Source: Microbulbifer halophilus
GTDB lineage: Bacteria > Pseudomonadota > Gammaproteobacteria > Pseudomonadales > Cellvibrionaceae
DNA: 64,000 nucleotides
NCBI RefSeq assembly: GCF_026183675.1
Contig: NZ_JAPIVK010000002.1
Location: forward strand, 105,765 to 169,764
Reading direction: 5' to 3'
The first letter of the stretch is position 1. Each line of letters opens with the position of its first letter. The notes beneath the pieces were generated by a model. The model searched no databases and was not told the origin of the DNA. It saw only the letters and a list, made by a program, of their open reading frames with translations. The position numbers were made by a program, and so were the translations under genes. Shown in pieces: positions 46,464 to 57,400 of the stretch.

Positions 46464-46664
46464 ATGAATTCCCCCAAATTCGGCCTGCGCCTGGCCAGCG
46501 TAATATTCGGCCTGATGTCCCTGGGCCAGTTGTGGCGACTGGTGGCACAGCCGCAGGTGCTGGTTGCCGGCGCCCCCATGCCGGCATGGCCCAGCGCCGT
46601 CGCCTTTGTCCTGCTGCTGGCGCTGTGCATCTGGCTGTGGAGGCTCTCCGGCAAGGCCGGCTGA
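46464..46664 (+). CDS. Two-span small membrane protein
   Basis: A 66-residue protein with two hydrophobic helices (about 8-27 and 43-61) joined by a short Pro-rich loop. The ribosome site GGAGGTGATCC directly before the ATG is a full anti-16S complement, which argues for high translation. I recognise no family. It lies 42 bp after the MITE-like element, which could shape its leader. Confidence 0.75.
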   Translation: MNSPKFGLRLASVIFGLMSLGQLWRLVAQPQVLVAGAPMPAWPSAVAFVLLLALCIWLWRLSGKAG

Positions 46665-46913
46665 CAGAAACAGGGAGTCACCGGAAGCCCGGTACTGGCC
46701 AAGCTCTTGTGTGCTTCCAGTTTCGGGAGCCGGGTCGGAGTGCCATCGGCAACTACCTCCGACTCCGAAGCCTGAATTTGTGTCAGCCAGGCAGAAAAGC
46801 GAAGAAAAATATGCGGGTAAAAACGGGAAAACGAGAGTCAAATACCGGACAGGTGATTTTTTGTGCAAACTGGTGTAGAATGGCCCGTTCTCGAAGATAA
46901 CCGGATAGACATT

Positions 46914-47114
46914 GTGGCCAAAAAAGCAACCGGCGCATCCAAGCGCAAGCAGCAGCCCACCTCCGTGGAAACCCGCCAGACCATCGAGGAACAGGTACAG
47001 GCATTCCTGGCCGGCGGCGGTGAAATACAGCAGGTCCCCAAGGGCGTCAGCGGCCAGACCAGCACTTCCGGTCCCAAGCACATCACCCTGGGCAAGAAAC
47101 CCCGCACTGCCTGA
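46914..47114 (+). CDS. SutA-like small basic protein
   Basis: A 66-residue protein, MAKKATGASKRKQQPTSVET (GTG start), with a basic disordered N-terminus. A helix TRQTIEEQVQAFLAGGG leads into EIQQVPKGVSG. The FLxxGGxIQQVPxG pattern resembles the core of the pseudomonad RNA-polymerase-binding regulator SutA; similarity is short, so the name is tentative. The GTG at 46914 fits homology better than the upstream ATG at 46863. It may modulate transcription in slow growth (known for SutA only). Confidence 0.62.
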   Translation: MAKKATGASKRKQQPTSVETRQTIEEQVQAFLAGGGEIQQVPKGVSGQTSTSGPKHITLGKKPRTA

Positions 47115-47127
47115 GTGGCCGGCGATT

Positions 47128-47169
47128 AGTGGTTGGTGACCGGGTTCCCAACCACTGACCACCAACCAC
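47128..47169. terminator. Mutually exclusive hairpins between convergent genes
   Basis: AGTGGTTGG (47128-47136) can pair with CCAACCACT (47148-47156), or GTGGTTGGTG (47129-47138) with CACCAACCAC (47160-47169). Both are perfect and use the same left arm. It lies between the stop at 47114 and the secF stop at 47181; no U-tract follows. Confidence 0.55.
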
Positions 47170-47180
47170 CCAACACTCCC

Positions 47181-48200
47181 TCAGGGCATCTCGTCTTCCA
47201 GCTCTGCCCCTTCCTTCACCGGCGGCATCAGGTCTTCCTTGGTGATATGCAGGGCCATCAGCACGTTTGCGGCAACGTAGACGGACGAATAGGTACCCAC
47301 TACCACGCCGACGATCAGCGCCAGCGAGAAATTGTGAATCAGCTCGCCGCCGAAGAACTGCAGTGCCCATAGCACCAGCATGGTGGTGAAGGAGGTCATC
47401 AGGGTACGGCCGAGCGTCTGGCTGATGGAGATATTGATGATCTCCTCGGAGCTCGCCTTGCGCACCTTGCGGAAATTCTCGCGGATACGATCCGCCACCA
47501 CGATGGTGTCGTTCAGCGAGTAGCCGATCACCGCCAGTACCGCCGCCAGCACCGTCAGATCGAAATCCAGCCTCAACAGGGCGAAGAAGCCCAGCACGAT
47601 GACCACATCGTGGGCCAGTGCGGCCACGGCGCCAACGGAAAACTTGTACTGGAAGCGCAGCGCCACATAGGCCATCACCACGATCAGCGCGAACAGCATG
47701 CCCAGGCCCCCGTCGTCGCGCAGCTCTTCACCGATCTGCGGGCCCACCATTTCCACGCGGCGCAGGGTCACGTCGCCGCCGGACTGCTGCGCCAGCAGGG
47801 TCACCACCTGGTCGCCGATGGATTGGGTCGCCTCTTCATCGCGGGCGCTGAACTGGGTCTGTTCTGCCGCCACCTCCGGCGGCAGCTTGATCAGGATCTC
47901 GGTGTCGGAACCGAAGCGCACCACCGAGGCGCCCTCGTAACCGGCGTCCACCAGTTGGTCCCGTACCTCCTCGATGCCGGGTGCCTGTTCGTAACCCACT
48001 TCAATCTGGGTACCGCCGGTAAAATCCAGGCCGAACTGCAGGCCGTTCATCACCAGCGCAGCGATGGAGCCCAGTACCAGCACGATGGATGCGCCCGCAG
48101 CCAGCTTGCGCCAGCGCATGAAATTGAACACGCGCTTGCCCATATACTCGGTGATGCGGCCGTTTTCCTCTTTGGTTTCCACTGTTTTGCTCTCACTCAC
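47181..48200 (-). CDS. secF: Protein translocase subunit SecF
   Basis: A 339-residue, six-span partner of SecD that uses the proton gradient to help Sec export. LDFTGGTQIEVGYEQ, YEGASVVRFGS and VIGYSLNDTIVVADRIRENFR are typical. The GTG at 48200 is selected: AGGAGT lies 7 nt upstream, whereas the frame opening at 48221 would start with TTG overlapping the secD stop. Confidence 0.97.
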   Translation of the reverse strand: MSESKTVETKEENGRITEYMGKRVFNFMRWRKLAAGASIVLVLGSIAALVMNGLQFGLDFTGGTQIEVGYEQAPGIEEVRDQLVDAGYEGASVVRFGSDTEILIKLPPEVAAEQTQFSARDEEATQSIGDQVVTLLAQQSGGDVTLRRVEMVGPQIGEELRDDGGLGMLFALIVVMAYVALRFQYKFSVGAVAALAHDVVIVLGFFALLRLDFDLTVLAAVLAVIGYSLNDTIVVADRIRENFRKVRKASSEEIINISISQTLGRTLMTSFTTMLVLWALQFFGGELIHNFSLALIVGVVVGTYSSVYVAANVLMALHITKEDLMPPVKEGAELEDEMP

Positions 48201-48211
48201 GGTCGGCACTC

Positions 48212-50080
48212 CTATATCCAAAGTTTCTGCACACGGCGACCGCCGTAGAACAAGTTGATGATTGCGCGGGTGCCCATGATGGCACTGAACATGGAGGTCA
48301 GGATGCCCACGCTAAGGGTTACCGCGAAGCCCTGTACCGGGCCGGAGCCGATCGCGTACAGGATGACCGCAACGATCAGGGTGGTGATATTGGCATCGAC
48401 AATGGTGCTGTAGGCATTATCGAAACCGGCTCTGATCGCCGACTGCGGCGGCATACCGTTCCTGATTTCCTCCCGTATTCGCGAGAAGATCAGTACGTTG
48501 GCGTCCACCGCCATACCCACAGTCAGCACGATACCGGCGATACCCGGCAGCGTCAGGGTGGCGCCGAGGATCGACATCACCGCCACCAGCAACACCATGT
48601 TCAGCCCCAGGGCGATATTGGCGGCGATACCGAAGACCCGGTAGAACAACAGCATGCAGATCAGCACCGCGATCAGGCCGATCTGCACCGACGTCACGCC
48701 CACCTCGATGTTGTCGGCGCCGAGCGACGGACCGATTACCCGTTCTTCCACGAAGTACATGGGCGCTGCCAGGGCGCCGGCGCGCAGCAGCAGCGCCAGG
48801 TCCTGGGCTTCCCCGGCCTCCAGGCCGGTGGTGCGGAACTGCTTGCCCAGTGCGCTCTGCACCGTCGCCAGGCTGATGATCTGCTTGGTGTCGACGCGCT
48901 TCTGCACGGTAATCTCGTTGCCCTGCTCGTCCACCCGGGTTTCAGGCAGGAAGCGGCTCTCGATAAACAGGGTGCCCATGCGCCGGCCGACATTCTTCCA
49001 GGTGGCGCGGTGCATCATCTCGCCGCCGCGGGAATCCAGGGTGATGTTCACCTGCGGCATGCCGTTTTCGTCGTAGCCGACGCGGGCGTTGGTGACGCGG
49101 TCGCCCTTGATGATGACCTTGCGCTCCAGCCAGGCGCCGCCGTAGGCCTGGCGCTGTTGTTCATTGCGGAATTCGAAGTGCTCCTTGTTGGTCACCAGTT
49201 CGTCCGGGCGCGCTTCCATGCGGAATTCCAGGTTGGCGGTCTTGCCGATGATGCGCTTGGCCTCGGCGGTGTCCTGCACGCCCGGCAGTTCCACCACGAT
49301 GCGGTTGCGCCCCTGGCGTTGCACGATGGGTTCCGATACACCCAGCTCGTTCACCCGGTTGCGCAGCGCCGTCAGGTTCTGGGCAATGGCGTAGTCCTCG
49401 AGCTCCTTGATCTTCTCTTCCGACAGGGCCGCGTGGACCTGCAGGTCGTTGCCGCTGCCGGACTCGGTGACCTGCAGGGTCGGGAACTCGCTGCGAATGG
49501 TGGAAACCGCCTTGTCCCGCAGCTCATCGGTGCGGAAGCGGGCGACGATCTCGCGGTCGTCCACCAGGTCGACGCTGCGGTAACGGGCCTTGGCCGCGCG
49601 CAGCTTGGCCTTGATGTCCTGGGCGTAGCTCTCGAGGTTGGTGCGGACGATAGTGTTGGTGTCCACCTCCATCAGGAAGTGCACACCGCCGGCCAGGTCC
49701 AGCCCCAGTTTCATGGGGCTGGCACCCATACTGCTCAGCCACTCCGGCGTGGTGGGCGCCTGGTTGAGGGCCACCACATACTCGCTGTGGCCCAGCGTCT
49801 GCTGGATCACGCGCTTGGCCGGCAGTTGCTCCTCGATCGACTCCAGGCGCAGCAGCACAGCGTTGTTGTCGCTGACCTCGCCGCCGAAATACTCGATGCC
49901 CGCCTCGTCCAGCGCCCGCTCGGCCTGTTCCAGCACCTCAGGCCCCACAGACATGGCGCTGGACTGGCCGGAGATCTGTACCGCCGGATCCGGCTTGTAG
50001 AGGTTGGGCGCGGCGTAGAGAAAGCCGAGGGCCGCGATGACGAGGATCAGGAGATACTTCCAGACGGGGTAGCGATTCAT
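48212..50080 (-). CDS. secD: Protein translocase subunit SecD
   Basis: A 622-residue six-span protein with a large periplasmic P1 domain, acting with SecF and YidC/SecYEG. N-terminal KLGLDLAGGVHFLMEVD, ELPGVQDTAEAKRIIGKTANLEF and the C-terminal TVGMAVDANVLIFSRIREE are diagnostic. The upstream yajC, usual in this cluster, is missing: only 192 bp separate it from tgt. Confidence 0.98.
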   Translation of the reverse strand: MNRYPVWKYLLILVIAALGFLYAAPNLYKPDPAVQISGQSSAMSVGPEVLEQAERALDEAGIEYFGGEVSDNNAVLLRLESIEEQLPAKRVIQQTLGHSEYVVALNQAPTTPEWLSSMGASPMKLGLDLAGGVHFLMEVDTNTIVRTNLESYAQDIKAKLRAAKARYRSVDLVDDREIVARFRTDELRDKAVSTIRSEFPTLQVTESGSGNDLQVHAALSEEKIKELEDYAIAQNLTALRNRVNELGVSEPIVQRQGRNRIVVELPGVQDTAEAKRIIGKTANLEFRMEARPDELVTNKEHFEFRNEQQRQAYGGAWLERKVIIKGDRVTNARVGYDENGMPQVNITLDSRGGEMMHRATWKNVGRRMGTLFIESRFLPETRVDEQGNEITVQKRVDTKQIISLATVQSALGKQFRTTGLEAGEAQDLALLLRAGALAAPMYFVEERVIGPSLGADNIEVGVTSVQIGLIAVLICMLLFYRVFGIAANIALGLNMVLLVAVMSILGATLTLPGIAGIVLTVGMAVDANVLIFSRIREEIRNGMPPQSAIRAGFDNAYSTIVDANITTLIVAVILYAIGSGPVQGFAVTLSVGILTSMFSAIMGTRAIINLFYGGRRVQKLWI

Positions 50081-50228
50081 GCTGCTCTCATTGTTGTAGT
50101 GTGCGGCCCCGCGGGCCGGTCATTCAAAGCGATGTGGTCGGATATGCGGGCGCACGGGGCCAATTGCAAGGCGCGCGCTCTTTCCGGATCGGGGGCCGAT
50201 TATACGGGGATGGTGTGCCGGTACAAAT

Positions 50229-50268
50229 GCGGGAGCCCGCCCCGAATCGGGTCCGGGCGGGCTCCCGC
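50229..50268 (-). terminator. Hairpin after tgt
   Basis: GCGGGAGCCCGCCC (50229-50242) pairs perfectly with GGGCGGGCTCCCGC (50255-50268). In the leftward transcript it is followed by AUUUGUA, only a weak U-tract. It lies 4 bp past the tgt stop, in the tgt-secD gap. Confidence 0.7.
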
Positions 50269-50272
50269 GGCA

Positions 50273-52581
<2,309 letters not shown>

Positions 52582-52648
52582 GGCTTCAGTTTAGGTGGTC
52601 TCAGAGGGCGCGAAGATTAACGGAAAGCCGCTCCGGCGCCAAATCCGG

Positions 52649-52676
52649 TTGACCCTAGTATGGCCGTCGCTATAAT
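52649..52676 (+). promoter_or_regulatory. Sigma-70 promoter of tRNA-Leu
   Basis: TTGACC (52649-52654), 16-nt spacer, TATAAT (52671-52676). Start predicted near 52683, about 37 nt before the tRNA. Confidence 0.8.
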
Positions 52677-52719
52677 CAGCTCTGAATCGAGGCAGCCAAA
52701 CATACGACCTCGAACCGCT

Positions 52720-52806
52720 GCCAGAGTGGTGAAATTGGTAGACACGACGGATTCAAAATCCGTTGCCTTCACGGGCGTGCCGGTTCGAGTCCGGCCTCTG
52801 GTACCA
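52720..52806 (+). tRNA. tRNA-Leu (anticodon CAA)
   Basis: An 87-nt class II tRNA. The acceptor GCCAGAG pairs with CTCTGGT; the anticodon arm ACGGA-TTCAAAA-TCCGT has anticodon CAA (52754-52756); a long variable arm is present; T-arm GCCGG-TTCGAGT-CCGGC; CCA is encoded. It has its own promoter at 52649. Confidence 0.96.
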
Positions 52807-52912
52807 AATACGAAAGTCCGTGATTGCTTTGCCGACACGGGCTTTTTTATTGTACATATCACTCTCCTTGAGTGAAGTGTAAGAAAAGGATAGGCATTGA
52901 AAAGGAAATTTA

Positions 52913-53464
52913 ATGACTTCCCCCAGGCAACCTTTCGCGATACTCCTCTTCACAATATCCTTGATACTGGTTGCCAGCTGTGAACTCGGCGAAGGTGAAG
53001 TCCAAACTACCCCCCTCGCCGGTTACAAGTCATATCGTCACGATGGCCTGAGCCTGGATTACCCCAACACCTGGGCCTTGGCTTATGATAGCACCCCCTC
53101 CATCTATACCACTCGAGGCGTGGGTTTTGAGATTTCTGAATTCTCATCAGCAACCATCCTGATTGAGAAGGATAAAAGACTCATGCTCAGTCAGGTTATG
53201 GATCACTTTATCGATGAGCTCCAGCTGGAAACCAAAGACACGATAGAAGACTTCACTAGAAGCACTGCAAAGATCAACGGGCACCCCGCTCAAACCATAA
53301 AGTGGAAAGACACCTTCCTGGGTAAAACCCAATACGAGCTTACCGTCGCAAGGGTAACTGACACTCCCTATGATGTTTTTTCGGTTTTCAGCTTAAGTGA
53401 CGAAGACATTAAAGACGCAACCCCCCATTTAGCTGCCTTCACCAGCAGCATAGGGGTCGAATAA
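52913..53464 (+). CDS. Lipoprotein of PsbP/DcrB-like type
   Basis: A 183-residue probable lipoprotein: a signal peptide ending in the lipobox LVASC (Cys23). It continues with a single domain resembling the DcrB/PsbP-like fold (YRHDGLSLDYPNTWALAYDS, FEISEFSSATILIEKD, TAKINGHPAQTIKWKDTF). AAGGAAA precedes the ATG. The sequence is noticeably AT-richer than the neighbourhood and codon use differs, suggesting acquisition. It is 15 bp from the next gene; together they form a cassette between two tRNA-Leu copies. Function unknown. Confidence 0.82.
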   Translation: MTSPRQPFAILLFTISLILVASCELGEGEVQTTPLAGYKSYRHDGLSLDYPNTWALAYDSTPSIYTTRGVGFEISEFSSATILIEKDKRLMLSQVMDHFIDELQLETKDTIEDFTRSTAKINGHPAQTIKWKDTFLGKTQYELTVARVTDTPYDVFSVFSLSDEDIKDATPHLAAFTSSIGVE

Positions 53465-53479
53465 AAAAGGAACTGATTC

Positions 53480-54586
53480 GTGAGCAGCATGGAAGAGAAT
53501 TACGATGGAGCTTTGATTAGCGAGCTTGGCGTCAAGAGATACCTAAAAGGCCGGAAAGATATTCAAGTATCGAATATCAATTTTTTCACCCGCGGAGCCG
53601 AGACCGAAAAAGCGTGGAAGGCATGCAATTTCGGTTGCCACGGGCCGAGCTACCGCAACTTGATCCGCCCATCATCATTTGGGGAATTCCTACAACCTAT
53701 CGACGAAACATCACCAGCTCTGGCAGGCATTATCGACGGAGTGCGGCACCAGACTGTCGGCAAGGCCCAGCGGCTAGGCGGAGGAATCAAGCGAACAGGG
53801 GAAGGACTAAAGCTCTCAGGGAATGAAGCGTTTCAAAACGTCGGAAATGAAAACTGGGCAGTCTACGAGTTTGCCCAATCCTCTTTCGACAAGCTGACTT
53901 CTGTTGAACTGAACAGCCTGGATAACCCCATCTTTCAGATCGTTACCGTCATAATCAATGAATACACATCTGTCATTCCCGAGTGGGTATTGAACGATGC
54001 ACACCGGGACGGTGCCTTCATACTGCCCGATACCATTGATACTGCCTGGGTACTTAAAGCAATCTCACTACACCTGATTGAGGGTGTCAGCAGAGAAGAT
54101 CTGAATGAAGCCGTTCACCTGCTTAACGACCCGACCCAGAGATTGATAGGAAAACAGATAGGCATGCGATTGGCATCAGCCATAGGCGCAATTCTTGCGT
54201 CTCTCGTCTGTAAAAAGCTAATGGCGCAAAGCCGAGGAATTGATACCGTAAAGCGGGACCTTGCAAAACTAAGATCTCAGGCTAAGAAAGCAAACGGTAG
54301 TCTCGGAAAAACCTTACTCGCGCTACTCAATGCACAGGGAGTTTTGAGCCGAGCCGGAGAAGCCAGTCGTCGATTACAGCAAACCAGTCCCCGGATATGG
54401 CACATTCTACGCTACCGTCTTAATGGCGCGAATATGGTGTACTTTCTGGTGGAACCGCTGCTACAGGAGTACATCGACCGACTATCCCTTCTTGAAAAGA
54501 AGCCGGCTGAATTTGCCAAAGTAATGACTGCTCTGGTCCGCGACAAGCAGACAAGGCAAATTTTCTTTCCGGGGACGGCCTTTTAG
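53480..54586 (+). CDS. Protein of unknown function in the tRNA-Leu cassette
   Basis: A 368-residue protein that I do not recognise. GTG start with AGGAA 8 nt upstream (an ATG at 53489 is possible). The N-terminal third is polar, with ACNFGCHGPSYRN (two Cys) and a Gly-rich helix RLGGGIKRTGEGLKL. A helical middle runs from TAWVLKAISLHLIEGVSREDL. A hydrophobic Gly/Ala segment IGKQIGMRLASAIGAILASLVCKKLM (about 225-250) could insert in a membrane, and a basic helical C-terminus follows. There is no signal peptide. Partner of the upstream lipoprotein; a toxin-immunity or contact-dependent pair is conceivable but unproven. Confidence 0.8.
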   Translation: MSSMEENYDGALISELGVKRYLKGRKDIQVSNINFFTRGAETEKAWKACNFGCHGPSYRNLIRPSSFGEFLQPIDETSPALAGIIDGVRHQTVGKAQRLGGGIKRTGEGLKLSGNEAFQNVGNENWAVYEFAQSSFDKLTSVELNSLDNPIFQIVTVIINEYTSVIPEWVLNDAHRDGAFILPDTIDTAWVLKAISLHLIEGVSREDLNEAVHLLNDPTQRLIGKQIGMRLASAIGAILASLVCKKLMAQSRGIDTVKRDLAKLRSQAKKANGSLGKTLLALLNAQGVLSRAGEASRRLQQTSPRIWHILRYRLNGANMVYFLVEPLLQEYIDRLSLLEKKPAEFAKVMTALVRDKQTRQIFFPGTAF

Positions 54587-54641
54587 GCTCAACATCACAG
54601 CTTAATACTGTCAACCGGCACCCCCCCTGAGTCAAATCCGG

Positions 54642-54670
54642 TTGCCCCTGGGAAGGACCGCCGCCACAAT
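54642..54670 (+). promoter_or_regulatory. Degenerate copy of the tRNA-Leu promoter
   Basis: CAAATCCGGTTGCCC aligns with CAAATCCGGTTGACC of the first copy. The -35 is TTGCCC (54642-54647) and the -10 position CACAAT (54665-54670), each weakened compared with TTGACC and TATAAT. Confidence 0.55.
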
Positions 54671-54684
54671 CGCCAGAGCGCTCT

Positions 54685-54772
54685 ACCGGAGTGGTAAAAT
54701 TGGTAGACACGACGGATTCAAAATCCGTTGGGGGTAAAACCCGTGTCGGTTCGAGTCCGGCCCCCGGTACCA
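54685..54772 (+). tRNA. tRNA-Leu (CAA), second diverged copy
   Basis: Anticodon arm and flanks (GACACGACGGATTC then AAAATCCGTTG) equal the first copy. The acceptor ACCGGAG/CCCCGGT has an A6-C67 mismatch; the variable arm is different (GGGGTAAAACCC) and CCA is encoded. The T-arm keeps a G-U pair. It may be functional or decaying; with the weakened promoter, decay is more likely. Confidence 0.75.
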
Positions 54773-54968
54773 TCTCTTTCCCAGCCGCCCTCTTCTCCGC
54801 ATGGCATGTTGGATGAAAAGAACTGGCGGGCTCAAAATCCGCTGGACTGACATCCTCCCCTGCTACGCAAAGGGGTTCCTCCTTCGAAACACTCATTCCC
54901 GAGTGCGAGAATGTACCTGGCCGAAGGTCGACCAAGTTTCTTACATCCCCGGCGCCCCCCTCACACAG

Positions 54969-55289
54969 TTACCGCAGGCGGTGGTTACGCCGCCTCCTCA
55001 CGATAAAAACGAACAAAGCGAGAGCGGCAACAGGCCACCACATATAGCGAACGAGAAGCAGGTAAAACTCTTCCCCGATCACACCATTTTCATCGGCAAG
55101 CAGAACAGTGTATTGCCCCCCTTCAGGAAAACCGGTTATATAATTTTCCAAGGATGGGGAAAACCGGAAAACCAGAAAGCTCGCAGGATCATCGGGCAAT
55201 ACTATGATCGCCGTAAACAGCTTGACCACCAGCAATACCGCGGCAAAGGCCACCAGAGCCAGAGGAATCTTAAGGTTTTGCAAGGCCAT
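54969..55289 (-). CDS. Small two-span membrane protein
   Basis: A 106-residue protein with hydrophobic helices at about 8-30 and 82-99 flanking a polar domain of about 50 residues (probably periplasmic) and a basic tail FIVRRRRNHRLR. GAGGAATAAAC precedes the ATG. No family recognised. The 196 bp on the right of the second tRNA contain only a faint anticodon-arm-like remnant (CTCAAAATCCGC near 54829). Confidence 0.7.
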   Translation of the reverse strand: MALQNLKIPLALVAFAAVLLVVKLFTAIIVLPDDPASFLVFRFSPSLENYITGFPEGGQYTVLLADENGVIGEEFYLLLVRYMWWPVAALALFVFIVRRRRNHRLR

Positions 55290-55441
55290 GTTTATTCCTC
55301 ATCCTGTTGAGCTTATCCATTACCAGGTTTCCCGGGCAGGTGTACCCCTGTCCAGGGAGGTATTCTTTGTGGCCGCCCAATTTTCTTACTCTTGTAAAAT
55401 GCCCCCGCAAAGTCTTTATCAACGCGTTGGCAGCGACTCGA

Positions 55442-56641
55442 TCAGGACTGCACCAAGACGGCCGCCGACCTGCGCAACGTCAAGAGGGACAGGCCCAGTG
55501 CCAGCAGCGCACAGATCGCAATACTGGCCACCAACGGCAGCGGCGTACCGTCGAACACCAGGCTCGACAACACAATCGCCACCGCCCCCGTCAGCATCTG
55601 CAATGCGCCGCCCAGTGCGGCGGCAGTGCCGGCGATGGGACCGTGGTCGTCCAGGGACAACACCATCGAGGTGGGCACCACCAAGCCGAGGAAGGAGTTA
55701 CTCAGCAGCAGCATGGCCACCAGCAATGCAAAGCTGTCGAAGCCGGCGGCGATCAGTGCGCACATGGCCGAGGCGCTGACGGCGAAGCCGGTCACCGCCC
55801 ATCTGACCACGCTGACCGAACCGAAACGCTCCCCCAGGGTGGCGGCGAACTGGCTGGCGGTGAAAAAGCCCAGCGCGTTCAGCGCGAAAGCGAGACTGAA
55901 CTGGGTGGACGTCAGCCCGTAGTACTCGGTGTAGAGGAAGGACGACGTGGACAGGAAAACGAAAAAGCTCGCCATTCCCAGACCGCCGATCAGCGTCAGC
56001 CCCATATAGCCGGGATCGCAGAACAGGGTGCGGAAGGCCCGCCACATGGCGCCGAACCGGAAGGGTACCCGATCGGCAGGCTGCAGTGTCTCGGGCAGGC
56101 CAAAGCCGGCCAACAGCAGGCTCAGTATCGTCGCCAGCGTCACGGCGACAAATACCGACTGCCAGCCGAAGGGGCCGATCAGGGCACTGCCGGCCAGCGG
56201 CGCCAGCATCGGTGAAATGGAGATCACCAGCATCACCGTGGTCATCAACCGCGTTGCCTTGGTGCCGGTATAGCGGTCGCGGATGATGGCGCGCGGAATC
56301 GACATCACCGCGGCCGCCCCCACACCCTGTACGAATCGCAGCGCAATCAGCCACTCGATGGTGGGCGCGAAAGCACAGCCGATGGAAGCCAATGCAAACA
56401 GGATCAGGCCGAAATACAGCGGCGGCTTGCGCCCGAACATATCGGACGCCGGGCCGTAGAACAGCTGGCAGACACCGAAGGCGATAAAGAACGACATCAG
56501 CGTATACTGCACCGCCTCCACAGGCGCGCCAAAGCTCTCGGCCATGACCGGGAGCGCCGGCAGGTACATATCGATGGCGAAGGGGCCGACGCAACTCAGC
56601 AGGCCGAGAATCAGCGCCATCTTGATCCACTCGTGATTCAT
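55442..56641 (-). CDS. Bcr/CflA-family MFS drug exporter
   Basis: A 399-residue, 12-span major-facilitator protein with the Bcr/CflA marks FAIDMYLPALPVMAESFGA, GPASDMFGRKPPLYFGL (motif A) and RFVQGVGAAAVMSIPRAIIRD. Exports drugs such as bicyclomycin or chloramphenicol in relatives; substrate not readable here. Confidence 0.93.
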   Translation of the reverse strand: MNHEWIKMALILGLLSCVGPFAIDMYLPALPVMAESFGAPVEAVQYTLMSFFIAFGVCQLFYGPASDMFGRKPPLYFGLILFALASIGCAFAPTIEWLIALRFVQGVGAAAVMSIPRAIIRDRYTGTKATRLMTTVMLVISISPMLAPLAGSALIGPFGWQSVFVAVTLATILSLLLAGFGLPETLQPADRVPFRFGAMWRAFRTLFCDPGYMGLTLIGGLGMASFFVFLSTSSFLYTEYYGLTSTQFSLAFALNALGFFTASQFAATLGERFGSVSVVRWAVTGFAVSASAMCALIAAGFDSFALLVAMLLLSNSFLGLVVPTSMVLSLDDHGPIAGTAAALGGALQMLTGAVAIVLSSLVFDGTPLPLVASIAICALLALGLSLLTLRRSAAVLVQS

Positions 56642-56799
56642 AACAACAACTCGTATCCACCCTCTAAACTGCTACCGGGCCCCCGCCGGCCGGCGAGCCA
56701 GTCTAGCAGATTGCGCCCCTCACAGCGGAACTTGTGCACTACCGCTGGATCACAGTGCCTCTAAATACCTTCGCACGAATCAGAGAACAGGGAATCGCC

Positions 56800-57357
56800 A
56801 TGCGCAAAACCGACTTCCACTCCATTCGCTCCCTACTGTCTTACGGTCTGGCAGCGCTACTGCTGTTCGCGCTGGCCGCCTGTCAGCAGGAAAAAAATCC
56901 GCAGCCGACCCCGGACGAGCCGCCACAAAAGAACGGCGTCAGTGAACGGGAAGACGCCGACACTTCCATGAACGGCACCGGGGAACCACTGCAGATCAGC
57001 GGACAACTGATCTATCTGCAGCGTATCGCTCTGCCACCAAATGCCGTGGCCACTGTCCAGCTGCGCGACGTATCACTCGCCGATGCGCCGGCCGGGGTCG
57101 TTGCCGAACAGGTCATCGAACTGGAGAACCGGCAGATCCCCGTGCCCTTCTCCCTGCGGATAGAGCGCGGCGAGCTGGACCCGCACCGCACCTACTCGGT
57201 GGCGGCGAGAATCGAGAACGGGAAGGAGCAGCTGCTCTGGATCACCGACAGCCACCACGGTGTAAATCCCGGCCACAACGGGGATATCGACCTCGGCGAT
57301 ATTCGCCTGACACAGGCGGCTTCAGGCTCTGCGCCCCAACCGGGAGAAAGCCGGTAG
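56800..57357 (+). CDS. YbaY-family lipoprotein
   Basis: A 185-residue lipoprotein: signal and lipobox LAACQ near residue 30, a Pro-rich spacer. The YbaY/YscW domain follows (ISGQLIYLQRIALPPNAVATVQLRDVSLAD to IPVPFSLRIERGELDPHRTYSVAARI). ATG 56800 has GGGAA upstream; an earlier in-frame ATG at 56734 is not supported. Role unknown, probably envelope. Confidence 0.85.
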   Translation: MRKTDFHSIRSLLSYGLAALLLFALAACQQEKNPQPTPDEPPQKNGVSEREDADTSMNGTGEPLQISGQLIYLQRIALPPNAVATVQLRDVSLADAPAGVVAEQVIELENRQIPVPFSLRIERGELDPHRTYSVAARIENGKEQLLWITDSHHGVNPGHNGDIDLGDIRLTQAASGSAPQPGESR

Positions 57358-57400
57358 CGCTGCACTTTCGGGAACAGGAAGGATGCGACCCGGGTGATTG

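Noticed and set aside
54822..54850. Third tRNA-Leu remnant (CTCAAAATCCGC)
   Set aside because: Only an anticodon-arm-like fragment; too short to support a feature.
52582..54968. Integrative element with integrase at the tRNA-Leu site
   Set aside because: No recombinase gene between or beside the two tRNA copies, so integration is not demonstrated.
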